From Piper betle (Eukaryota > Streptophyta > Magnoliopsida > Piperales > Piperaceae): DNA of 64,000 nt. The stretch is taken from assembly GCA_033002965.1 (NCBI GenBank), contig JAURVB010012952.1, forward strand, positions 1 to 64,000. Direction: 5' to 3'. Shown in pieces: positions 1 through 11,278 of the stretch. How positions within the stretch are numbered: the stretch's first letter is position 1; each line of letters opens with the position of its first letter. The notes beneath the pieces were generated by a model. It saw only the letters and a program-made list of their open reading frames with translations. It was not told the DNA's origin and searched no databases. A program made the translations under genes and the position numbers.

Positions 1-54
1 CAAATAGTCGTTTGAGCATGTTATGGAAGTCAAGTAGAATGATAGCTTCATAAA

Positions 55-1078
55 TAAAAAAAGGCTTAGTCCCTAATTGGTTATTAATATGAGAAAGACT
101 CAAATTGATTATTTGATAAAAGCATAACTTATAAGGAGAGACCAATATTGGTCAAATTTGAAACATAGACACCCTTATTGGAAAATGACGAGAATTTGCG
201 GGTGTTGAGAATGTGGAGGGGAGAGCAAGAGCTGTAAATAAATGGGCACTTGATGATGATGTTGGCTTAATGTTAGAAAAACATGTAGACTTGTAAACTT
301 GTTATACAAGTAGAATCAAGTCTCATGAATATACATAAATCTTGCAAATTACAGATTAACCATACCCATAAATTATTACTCACGAGTACCCCCAGTAATT
401 ACCATCTACCTAAGGCCTCTCATTCTCAGATTTTCTCTATAGATTGGTAGCTCTAAACTTTAGTGAGAGCTCTCTTAGATTTAAGAGCAAGCCAATAAGG
501 TTTGTCCATAGGTGCTTAAGTTTGAAGGCTTTAAACCATTTTTGTCCATGAGGGTACGATTCGGGTTCGGCTCACCTTAACATTTAGCTCGCCTTACGGT
601 TCGGGTTCAACTCACCTCAACAATTCGGCTCACCTCAATGGTTTGGCCTCGACTCATCTCAGCAATTCAACTCTCCTCAACGGTTTGGCTTGCTTTGGTG
701 GCTCGGCTGCTTCCCTAGACAGTCTCGCCTCATTTTTCATCCAATTATCATTAGTCGTCTGTATAAGCGTTTGATTATCACACTTCAAGACACACTCTAA
801 GCTGGTTCATTTAAAAGATGTCAATTTTCTTGTTTGTCTACAAAGAACATCTAGTATTTCATCTTTGAGAATACACAAGTTATTATTTTCATAGAACAAT
901 TATTTTTTAGGAGTTTTAGTTGTATTTCTCACATTATAAGCTTTCACTAATTTTGTGATTCGTTACTCGATAGTTGATAAATAATAAAGACTTGTTCCAA
1001 AAGCAAGGGCGCCTTGCCCCCCCTTTAACTGAGTTTGTGTGAAAGGTCATGCGTGTGCCACAATTTTGTGCAAATATC
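55..1078. repeat. LTR-like direct repeat, copy A
   Basis: This ~1.0 kb stretch is repeated in direct orientation at about 5013-6106. Shared blocks include the 'ccctaattggttattaat' start, the 'gtaaataaatgggca' block and the 'gagtttgtg' end. Copies are clearly diverged (many substitutions and indels). Around 540-720 it holds a degenerate tandem motif of the form 'ggttcggctcacctcaac'. Direct orientation with about 4 kb between copies suggests the two LTRs of an old element, but no primer-binding site or target duplication was recognised, so a segmental duplication remains possible. No gene is seen here. Confidence 0.55.
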
Positions 1079-1322
1079 TAGCAACTCCCATGACCACGAG
1101 TTAGTGTTTTATAATTAGCAGTGGTCAGTTTGACCACTATATTTAGTCGAGTTAGCTTTTAGAACATGTGTTGAGCTGATGTCGACCGTGTGTTATGAAC
1201 CATGAGGGATATGTGTACCCACGTATATGATGAGTACCCACATATATGATAATAACGTCAGTAAAGCAGCAGTAGAATGAGTTATTAGAGCATATAAGAG
1301 TACACCTTTCTTTTTAGTGAAC

Positions 1323-4060
1323 TGTAAAATTAGATTTAGGTCTTTTATCACATTAAGACATGTTATTTATTATTTTTGGGTATGTTAGTAAGTGCAAAAC
1401 ATGTCATTCAAGTTAGGACACTATTATTTTATTTTATAATATTTTATAATATTTTATTTTTATTTTTAAAATTAATTATTATTATTGATTTGAGTCGAGA
1501 GAGACAAATTTTTATTACGAAACTACCTGTTATGTATATTCTTCCCGATCCTTCTCTCTTTCCCCTGTTTTTCCAAATCCCCACCAAACCGCCGACCACC
1601 TCCCTTGCCTCATCCTATCACCGACAACCATGCTGCGGTAGCGCCATTGACGACAACCGTCATTCTGGTCTCCCCTCCACCTTCCTTTTCCCTTCTTCTT
1701 CCCCCTATTCCCTCCTTCCTCCTACCCTGTTCTCCGCCACCACCCTGCCTGATTTTGGTTGTCACTGTCGACAGGCCGCCGCTACCACGTCGCCATCTGG
1801 CCAGTCACCCCCTCCACCGACCCTTCTTCCCTTCGAGTTCCCTCCTTTCCCCTAGCTTTCCTCTACCTGCTCGCCCCCTTCCTTCCTACATGTTCCACCG
1901 CTAGCAACAGCAGCTCCACTGCCAGCCAGTCACCACGGCCAGACCTCCTACCCCATTCCCACTTGTTCAACCAGCCCTAGTCCTAGCCCTCCTCCTCACC
2001 GTGCAGCAATTGCTGCCACTCCTCGACAATCGCAGGTAGCCGTGACCACGACTGCATTTTACACCGAATGACAGTAAGATACTTATGGCTTCTTAAATTT
2101 TAGATTTTTAATTTATTTTGATCATTATGCATATCATCTATAATTTCTAGGAATTTTTGATGTTTTTGTTAATATGTTAATTTTGAAAATTCATGATAAT
2201 TATCTGTTAATTAATATATTTCTTTATGTAATTAAGAATTGATAATGATTAATGATAATTCGAATTAATTGATTATGAAATTAAATTTATTATGGATGAT
2301 GTTAAAAATTGTGATAATCATGTATTAGTATTATAATTATATTTGTTAATTATTAGTGATTAGGAAGTTAAATCATGATAGAAATTAAACGTGGAATAGC
2401 ATAATTAGGATTAATAAACTTAATTAAAGGTAAAATATCATAAGCAAGATTACTAAGCTAATTAAAAGAAATATATAATCATTATGTTTATTAATCTAAT
2501 TTGATATGGATTGCAAATTAATGATGTTGTGCATTATGTTTTGACATGGGTGTTAGTGTTTAGTTTTGATGTGTAGGTGCAGAGTAGGAGCTTGCTGCCT
2601 AGGCACGACCTCACTTGGAGCTTCTACCAAGTCTGGTTAGGACTCATCTCTTGTTTTTTGCTCTATTATGTGCAATTCGATTTATTATTTGTAGGACGAG
2701 TTAAGTGGTATTTTATCGGATCCTACTTAAATTGTGAGTTTTTGGGATTAATAACCCTGAGGATGAGATCTCTCGAGTCTGATTTTGAAAACAAGATTCA
2801 CCACAAGTTACCTTCGGGCCTATGATATAAATCCATTCCCAGGCTTATATCTAATTTTATCAAGTTTTCAGTGAGATAAGAGATGGTGAAACCGACCCGC
2901 ACGTACCATGAGTGGGTGCACCTACCAGTCACAGCAGGCTCTAAATTAGTGAGAGGGTTGTTTCATTCCCGAGGGATTCTAACAACTCCGTGTTTTGAGT
3001 TTCTTCACACCCAGAGAAACGTAGAGGTTTACTGGTACTATTTAGTATAGCTCACGTCCGGACATATGGTTTAAAGGGTACTAAAAGTGATTCTGCTTGA
3101 AAGTACTCAGCCTTCTTGCTCATAGCCAAGAAATATATGGAGGACAGGAGAGGGCTTAGGATATACTGGTAGTCCCAATGGATAAAAGAGAAACATGAGA
3201 AAAGTGCCAAAATAGGCATCAACAAACTAGTCAGCTCATGATGCTATTATGTCTGTGGCCCGGTGGCTCTCCAGTAGATGCCTTCATGAGAGTTCAGTAA
3301 AAGATATATATGGTTTTCTTCAAAATGAAAGTCAACTCTCATTTGTCAGTTTGTTATAGTTATTTCTTGACCAGTAACACTTATACTAACATTTTCTTTT
3401 ATATATATGTAGGTAAGGAGCAAGAGTATGATATGTCAACTTTAATGGAGGAGTAATGACTGCTATGTACACACACAAACTTGATGTGATATGTGTTTGA
3501 TCTTATATATGATTTTGGCTATGATGTATTATGATATGACATATTTTATTGTATTGAAATGACTTAAAATTGTTGAAAATGTTGTGATAAATGTGATGGA
3601 TGAGATCAGCAAAATAGGTTAAGACCCAATTTATGAATATGAATTTAGGAATATAACAACCGTGTACGATAAGAAAAACAGACAGGTTAAGACCCAGTTG
3701 ATGTAAAAGATTTTATTGATATCACTTTAATATGTTATGAAATGAATAATTTGGATGGTGTGTTGTATATTTATATATTGTTGTTTTGATAGGTTGACCC
3801 CTTATTTCAATTTTAGGGACACTTTGTCCTTTTTATTTTAGAAATTTTATTGATTTATCATGATTATTTTAAGTATGAATTGTGTAACATGTCATTCACA
3901 TAATATCTTGTTAGGGTTCCTTGTATCTCATACATACATAACGATATTTATCTCCTATCTTAAAATGTCGAGAGTAGATCCATTTAGGTTAGTCGACTTA
4001 ATCGGGTTACCCATAACATTCTAGTTCGGTTCGTAAGTAAGCCAGATTTAGGGTGTTACA
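1323..4060 (-). repeat. solo-LTR-like element, copy 1 (2.7 kb)
   Basis: Read on the minus strand it begins TGTAACACCC (at 4060) and ends ATTTTACA (at 1323), the TG...CA ends of an LTR. It is homologous to the plus-strand element at 19989-22827 (shared termini, a shared 'gtgcacctacc'-type central block, a shared pyrimidine/GC-rich block at about 1550-2050) and to the fragment at 26850-27280. Open frames at 1376-1980 sit in the low-complexity CT-rich block and overlap in several frames, so they are not genes. No matching 5-bp flanking duplication was found, so the left boundary is uncertain. It interrupts the segment between direct repeats A and B. Large-LTR gypsy elements (Del/Tekay-like) have LTRs of this size; that assignment is inference. 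Confidence 0.5.
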
Positions 4061-5012
4061 CTACTGAGGAATCATGTATAAGGCTATTGTGTTTCTGGTT
4101 CTATCAATAATTTCTATCAACTACGAGTGTGATTACAAGAGCTATGGTTGCAAAGTGGCAATACTCCTTTTGAAGTACATCGCAACAAGATTCATCCTCT
4201 TCTTCTAACCCAGTTGTGCCAATAATTGACTTGACACAATTAACTAATATTCCAACGGTAAATTTTTTCCCTACACTTCCTCCAAAACTTCGTAAATTTC
4301 ATAAGTCACCGACAGTGTCTGTGCCTCCTTCATCATCTATTGCAGAAGGTATGATTATTCTTCTACGAGTAATATACATGATGGATGGCCAAAAAAGGCA
4401 CCAGCTACGGCTATTGTGACAACTGAGGCAGAAAAAGATAAGATTGTTTGTGAGGATGCCATAACAGACACTGTACAAATCTCTTGGCCCTCTGTATCAT
4501 TTGAAAGGAAAGTGCTCACTATAAAAGGAAAGAAAAAATCACTCACACTTGAACGTCGTTCTCAAGTTTGATCAAAGGTGCTTACTTTAGAGTGTCGAAA
4601 GGCACCTCTCACACTTGAGCCTCGTGAGAAAGCTCTATCTAAAGTCCTTATTTTGCAACATCGCTCTCAACAAGATCACTTTGAGTCAAATCATCTTTTT
4701 ATGGGGTTATCTTCTTGGGGGTCATCCTCCCGAATAAAATGGTTTTTCATTTGGTCGTTGAACATAACAAAAACAAAAAACAAAAGAAACGAAGCAAGTT
4801 AATTTCTTTTTGCAAGGTTACAAGTTGATCATCACTCACATCTATTCTTATTTGGCTTTCAACTCCACTATCTAAATGGTTTTGTCGGTTCTTCTCCATT
4901 AAATATTTTATTTGAACTTGTGTTCGATATTCTATTTTACACGCTTGATTCCCCATCTATGCAAGTAAAATGTGGGGACAAATATATGTATATAAAATAT
5001 TAATAAATAAAT
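4061..5012 (+). pseudogene. degenerate reading frame between direct repeats
   Basis: Between about 4200 and 4800 the plus strand keeps a partly open, stop-broken frame. It includes a recurring short motif (SLTLE / LTLE followed by basic residues) near 4540-4630. It lies between the two ~1 kb direct repeats and is probably the remains of that element's internal coding region. I do not recognise the protein. No catalytic motif (protease, reverse transcriptase, integrase) is visible. Confidence 0.3.
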
Positions 5013-6106
5013 TAAAAAAATAAAGTCATAGCCCCTAATTGGTTATTAATACTAGAATGACCCAAATTTCTTATTTGATAAAACCATACCTTGTATGGAG
5101 AGACCCGTATTGAATCAAATTTGAACCATAGATTCCCTTATTATTGGGATAAAGGAAGAGAATTTGTGGGTGTTAGGAACGTGTACGGGGGACCAAGAGT
5201 TGTAAATAAATGGGCAGTTGATGTTGACATTGGCTTAGCGTTAGAAAAACATGGAGATTTGTAAACTTGCTCTATAAGTAAACTCAAGTCGGTGAATATA
5301 CATAAATCTTGCAAATTAAAGATTTACCATACCTCGACCAATCAGAAATTATTTTTCATGGGTACCCCCACTAATTAGCCATCACCCTATTTTTTATAAA
5401 TAGAACATCTTATTCTTAGTTTTTCTCCACAGATTGGTAGTTTTAAAATCAGGCCATAGCTCTAGTAGATTTAAGAGCAAGCTAATAAGGTTTGTCTATA
5501 GGTTCTTAAATTCGAGCACTCAGTGAGTTTAAGGCTTTAAGCTCTTTTTTGCAGCAGGGTCTGGTTCGCATTTGGGTTCGAGTTGCCTCAATAGTTCGGC
5601 TCACCTCAACGATTCAGCTCACCTCAACCGTTCGGGCTCATCTTGCCTCAGTAGTTTGACTCTCCTTAGCGGTTCGTCACTCCGGTGGCTCGACTCAGCT
5701 CACTTTCGTAGACTGTCTCATCCAATTATCATTTGTCGTCCACTAAGAGTCTGATTATCACAATTCGAGCCAGTTTTTTTAAAAGTTGTTCACTTTCTTG
5801 TTCATCTATAAAGGACATCCAATATTTTATCTTTGAATATATGCAAGTTCTTATTTTTGTAGAACATTTATTTTTGAAAATTTTTAGTTGTATTTCCCAC
5901 ATTATAAACTTTAGTTAATTTTGTAATTCGTTACTTAATAGTTGATAAATAATAAAGATTTGTCCAAAAGCAAGGACGTCTTGGTTTAACCCCGATCTCT
6001 AATTTGGGATCACTTAAACCCTCAATGAGTGAGGCAGCAACCCCCTTTCTACCGAGTTTGTGCAAACGACCATACGCGCATCACAGTTTTGCGCAAACAC
6101 AAACTT
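5013..6106. repeat. LTR-like direct repeat, copy B
   Basis: Diverged direct copy of 55-1078. Relative to copy A it carries an extra ~55 bp near 5985-6045 (a 'cgatctctaatttgggatc' segment). The tandem 'ttcggctcacctcaac' motif recurs at about 5590-5650. The segment 6107-6654 that follows is AT-rich with no gene or recognisable repeat. Confidence 0.55.
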
Positions 6107-6654
6107 ATATTAGACAACCATTTTTTAAACTTCCGTACTAATCATGACCAAATCTCATTATTTTTCATTCAATGAAAAAAATACACATAAAAATCTCATT
6201 TTTATTGAGAACTAGATAGATAATATATAAAAGTTATAATCTTTACTTACTTCATATATACAAACAAAAAGATTGACCAATAAATGATGAATAGGTTCTA
6301 AAATAATATTATTGATGAGTTAAAAGGTAAAAGGTAAAATTTCAGATTTTTTTTAAATTTTGAATGATCAAAATTTTTATATATAAATTTTGGGTATTTA
6401 AAATTTGAATTTGAACTTGTCATATTTATTAGAAAATTAAATTTTTGTTTAGTCTAATATATTTTTAATTTGAAGAATTTTTTTAAAAAACTAAATATCA
6501 TTTATCACATGGAATGTAAGAAAAATATGTTTATTCATATTGACTTTCAAAGAAAAGGGTTGAAGGGTTGATTTGAGTTCAAATTAGATTTTTCGGATTA
6601 TCAGATGAACTTCGTGCTTATTTATTTTCGAGCTTAAGTTAGGCCAATTATATT

Positions 6655-8021
6655 TGTTGGACCCAGGGATTTTGATAATAAAATACTCCAAGGAAACTCA
6701 AAAGATTATTTATTATCTTGAAGAAAAGTCTCAGAGATTGGAGATCAAATAGCTCGACTACAACACTCGGCAGACGGATCTATAGGCTATTGATCATAGT
6801 GGAATCAATAGAAATTGAAAGATCGGTAGATCAATCGGCACCTGATCATGATCAATTAGGTTTCCAATATAGTGATTAACAATTGAGGAGGAGCACGGAC
6901 TTGGACATGGATCTAGATAATTCCACTCAGGGTCATTGATCGAAGATCTATCAGTTATTGGATTTTGAACTCTTTTGATCAATTGGTGGGACTTTTGGTA
7001 GTTGAACGATTGGGTCAAGCAAATGTGACTGTTGTCCAAACTCTAAAGAAGTCAAACCTTACTTTCCAAAATCAATGGCTGAGATTAGTCATCCTTGGTG
7101 ATAAATAGGAAGCTTTGGATTATATTTGATGCTAATGAGGTGAATGAGACTATTGAGATGAATCAAAAGACGTAGGGCAAAGATTGGAGCTTTAAAGCAC
7201 AGTGGGCTAGTGCAATAGAGATGGCAATCTTGTATTGAAGTCGCTTTGAGTACTGTTCTTATATGGAAAAAGATCAAAGTTGTAATCTTTGTGAAGAAAT
7301 CTAGTAAACTCTAAGGGTGTTTGGAGTGTGTGTGTGTGAGAGAGAGAGAGAGAGCCTTTACCGATTGGTGTGCACTACGTGTAGGGAAGACTAGCTTCAA
7401 TTGGCGTTGCTCCTAGGTGTAAGAGTATGGTGCTAGTTCCCTTAGGCTTGATAGAATGCATATAAAGGGTTAGTGTGCTTGTTGTTTCGTCTCAGTAGAG
7501 ATTTTGTAAAAGAACAAATGTTGCTTGTATATATACAAAATGTTTATCATAATGAAGCTAAAAGGTCTGTCTAATATAAGGGCTTGCTAGGATAGGAGAG
7601 AAGAGTAAGAGATCCAAACCTCTATAAAAACTCATTTTGTCTTGATTGTTTGATTTTCTTTCCCTACTCTTTTTACTTTCCTTATTATTTGATTACTTGT
7701 TCATTTCATAGACATATTAAGTGTTTGATAATATTCCTCACACAACACTTAGTGTTTGACATGCTCACTTTAGTTGTTCGTGTGAAATTGTCTAATGTAA
7801 AATTATTCACTTATATAGATTGATTGTGCTTCCCAACACTTGTGAATGGTTTTAAATTAAATTCAATATTGTTCATTGTTGCACATTATATGTTTGATTA
7901 AATTCTCACTTATTTCTTGTTTATTTATCATGATAAATTGATAGTTTTAGATACGTGGGCATACTAATTTATGTGTTAAGTGTTATTTCTTGTTAGTCAA
8001 TACCCGTGTTAGGACCCTACA
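6655..8021 (+). repeat. possible solo copia-type LTR (1.37 kb)
   Basis: Begins TGTTGGACCC and ends CCCTACA, a TG...CA boundary. Flanking 5-mers are 'atatt' on the left and 'ctatt' on the right, so a target duplication with one mismatch is possible. The interior has a GA microsatellite (about 7336-7355) and a leader-like stretch with 'cctctataaaaactc' near 7620. No open coding region. The assignment rests on termini and overall look only. Confidence 0.35.
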
Positions 8022-10100
8022 CTATTTGATTGAATTTGAGTTTGAGCTGAACTCGAACTAGCTTACACACCATTTTATAATGTTCACTAAATTTTATTTT
8101 TTTAATAATAAGATATCTTACTTTCTGACTTAATACTATGTATGAAATAAAATTGACTAGTCATATATTAAACAATAAAATTAGTTATATTTTTCATGGG
8201 GATAATTTAATATGAAACTCTGCTAATATTTTTGTTTTGCCGATTCCAAGCCCAATTAAAGGGTGAGGGTTAGTGTTAAAGAAGGGTATTTGACAATAAA
8301 GATTTTATTATTTGTAATCACACGGATCCTAATTTATGATCCAATTACCCGACACCTTAAACTATTTGGAAGAAGAATAAGAAGAAGAAGATAATCTAAT
8401 CTAAATCGGATGTCTTAGTAACGGGAAGGATGACTCCCTCGCATACCAACCTTCTCAGCTCATTCAATTATGATGCCCCTGCAAATTCTACTAGACTGTT
8501 TTTCCCTTAGTGTTACCTTCCCAAACTTGGTGTAAACGTTTAATTTTCTAATTGGTTTGTCCCTTGTGATTGATTTGGTTCGTGTATGGACCATTTTTCA
8601 GTCCCACATTACATTAAGCTAAAATTCTCAAACCCTAGCCAGCAACCTTATATTCGCTATTTTTCCGGCAAAAATATAATAATAATAATAAGAGTAACTC
8701 AACTATAATGTCAGAAAATAATATTTCATTTATATAGAAAAATTCTTTTATAAAATTCCCAGATTTCGCACAAAATTCAGATGACCTCAAGACAACATCA
8801 AGGGTTACGAAATAGTAACGATTCATAGAAGTAACGAGGCTGGCTTGCCCAGCAGATCCTCCGAGCCTGACCCAGTTTTTCACGATAAAAAGTGTTAAAA
8901 GAACAAGCTCATATCTAATATTACTATAGTTGCTAGAAAACCAAATTTTTATACATCCATGCATTCCCTAGGATATGAGAATTGATGCAAGCAGTGAAAG
9001 CCTTTGATAGTTCATTTTGGCAAAGTGGAGGATGCTATATACGTCGTTATTATTGGACAACTTTCAAAAGCAGTATTGGTGACTTTCGGCGCCGACCATA
9101 GTTTGGCAACAAGACCTTCCATGGTTCTTTGAAACAATTCTCATATTTGCAAATAGCAACCATGTCTGCTGCATTGTAAGTTTCACTCCTCACAGCTACT
9201 GATCACCTGTAAATTTCCAAATATCCATTGGAACTCACAAAGTCTCCATCTCCCAAGCTGTTCCCCAACTTGGTAGCGTGTTTGTGAATCTTGTGTATTC
9301 ACTGATGGATGCATTTTTATTAAAATAATCATGGGTCTTCTTGCTATAGTATGTATTGTATTATTATATGTGGGAGGAAAAGTGCTTTGTCATGCCTCTT
9401 CTCATGTGCAGTGCTTGCATTTTTCACACAATGTTGATCATCAGAAGATGTTCAATGTTTTATCATTCAGTTTCATGTCTAGGAACGAAGGATTTATATT
9501 AGCCATTGTTCCATACAGCTTTACGCATACAAAAAACATCGCTTTACATACTTTGGCACTTAAAGTAGGATTTTTTAATTACAAATGACAAAATTTTGAC
9601 ATGGGTATTTTTCTAGCATCAACCCTCCTTTACGACCAACAATACATGACTCAATTTAATTTGAAGATCAAATTAGAACCTGAATAAAAACAAAAGCATA
9701 AAGAAAGTAACTTGATTTAAACACAGTGGATAATTAGCAGTTCTTATTAGGTATCTGCAAATGAGTGAGCATCAAGAACATTCATTTTAATTAACTCTAA
9801 GCCAAGCTTACCACTTGAAAACCTAAACCTTGAAGATCCACTTGTTAGTGTGTTACTATTTAATATAAGCTGCCAATTAAAAAAAACCAAGAAAATCAAG
9901 AAACATCAAGCAAATTCAACTTGTTTATGTAGTTCCTATGTTCACATTAAGCATGATAACATCATCCTGTCTTATATTATACATCCAAAGTATTAAAATA
10001 TTACTGAAATTTTTATGACCACCAAAGTGCACAAACTATTCCAAATATTCTCAGACTACATCAAAATATGCCAACTTCATTATTTCTACCAATCCTACAT
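8022..10100. other. intergenic, no gene recognised
   Basis: AT-rich sequence downstream of the NAC gene. Two open frames (minus 8635-8964, plus 9331-9588) have no recognisable domain, hydrophobic low-complexity content and no splice context, so I treat them as chance. The last ~150 bases probably hold the 3' untranslated region of the NAC gene. Confidence 0.5.
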
Positions 10101-11156
10101 TCACTGCATGAATTCAGAAGATAGCAGTCCACCCCCTCTTTCCTCATCCTCCGACCCCAATTCCATCAGAAATCTGAACTCGTCCATTGCAGATCTAGTT
10201 TCCATACCCACACCATCCGCCGCATAGCTAACTACTTCATTGGGCAGTCCAACCAAAGTGTGGCGCTGCATTCCCAAGCTTGCCATTGAACTTATAGCAC
10301 TTGTGCATCTCTCCCTGTGTGCAGACATATTTGCAGACCAGCGGCCAAGTGTGGCTTGTTGATGCTCAATATTATTGGGATTGAAGTGGGAAGACTCTCC
10401 CTTGTTTTTGTTGAACACTCTGCACAATACCCAATCTTCCTGTTCAAAGAAATCAAGCTAGATAAGAAAACAACGACAAACCACTAGTGTCATACAATTG
10501 GTACTCGTTTTGTGTAACTTATAAATGACTATAAAAAACTATGCTCTATGTAATCACCTAAATTCTAATTTAAAATTTATGTCCCCGACATTTTTCGGTA
10601 CCATATAAAAGAAAAAAATTGCTACCTTGGGAGCTGTATGAGGAACCTCCAGCCGGAACTCATGCATGACCCAACTAGTCTTGACCCCATGAGGGGCTCT
10701 TTCTTTGTAGAACACCAAGGTCTTTCGCATACCGACAACTGAACCAATGGTTGGGTCGACCACCGTTCGATCCCGCCCGGTGGCCTTCCAGTAGCCGGAC
10801 TTGGTCGCCCGGTTCGACCTCGATCCCGTCGTGTACTTCCAGTCCCGGAAGCTGAAGAAGTACCATTCCTCCCCAAGCTTGGCCATATCTAAAATTCACA
10901 ATCAAATCGGCAAAAATGTAACTTCAACCCCAGCTAGCATCACATTTTAACAGACATGAAACCCATGAATAATTTTGAATGCCACACCTGGCAGCTCCCA
11001 TGGTTCACATGTGTGCAAGTCAATCTCCACAAGAGAGCCTCCAGGGAGCCTCTCATTAGCAACTTTCTTGTAGAGGTAGTGGCAAACCAGCTCATCATCA
11101 CTAGGATAGAACCTAAAACCAGGAGGCAATGTGGCCTCCAAATCTCTCAATCCCAT
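10101..11156 (-). CDS. NAC domain transcription factor (NAC21/22-like)
   Basis: Plant-specific NAC transcription factor, 256 residues, acting in the nucleus. Exons (minus): 10988-11156, 10626-10888, 10101-10439; all introns are GT-AG and phases join cleanly. All five NAC subdomains are visible in order: A ([19 protein letters not shown], residues ~10-28), B ([13 protein letters not shown], then EEWYFF), C ([11 protein letters not shown], the DNA-contacting WKATG motif), D ([10 protein letters not shown]...WVMHEFRL), and E ([11 protein letters not shown]). The ~110-residue C-terminal region is Ser-rich and ends in an acidic segment (ELGSEDEE), consistent with an activation region. The short N-terminus ([12 protein letters not shown]) resembles the NAC21/22-like group; orthology is inferred. 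Start chosen because the ATG lies directly before subdomain A. Length and exon layout (two introns inside or at the end of the NAC domain) are usual for the family, and no defect is seen. Confidence 0.93.
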
Positions 11157-11263
11157 TCTACAACTTAAAACTAAAATACCCAGAACTAGTCAAACAAATC
11201 AATGGACTCCTAAGGAGCAGCACTACATCAGCACATAGTAGACAAGCTTGGCAAAGTTTGGCC

Positions 11264-11278
11264 TGTCTATATAAAGAG
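11264..11278 (-). promoter_or_regulatory. possible TATA box of the NAC gene
   Basis: The minus strand reads CTTTATATAGACAGG here, about 110 bases upstream of the NAC start codon, a suitable place for a TATA element. The motif is nearly symmetric, and no other promoter element is evident. Confidence 0.3.

Noticed and set aside
1376..1980. Pro/Ser-rich plus-strand frames up to 159 codons
   Set aside because: They lie in the CT-rich island of the 2.7 kb LTR-like element and overlap in three frames.
8635..8964. 109-codon minus frame
   Set aside because: No ATG-context or domain evidence, Leu-rich tail from an AAT-repeat region, no neighbouring exons.
10622..10905. Alternative minus frames over the NAC second exon
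   Set aside because: They are frame shadows; only one frame carries the NAC subdomains and joins with correct phase.
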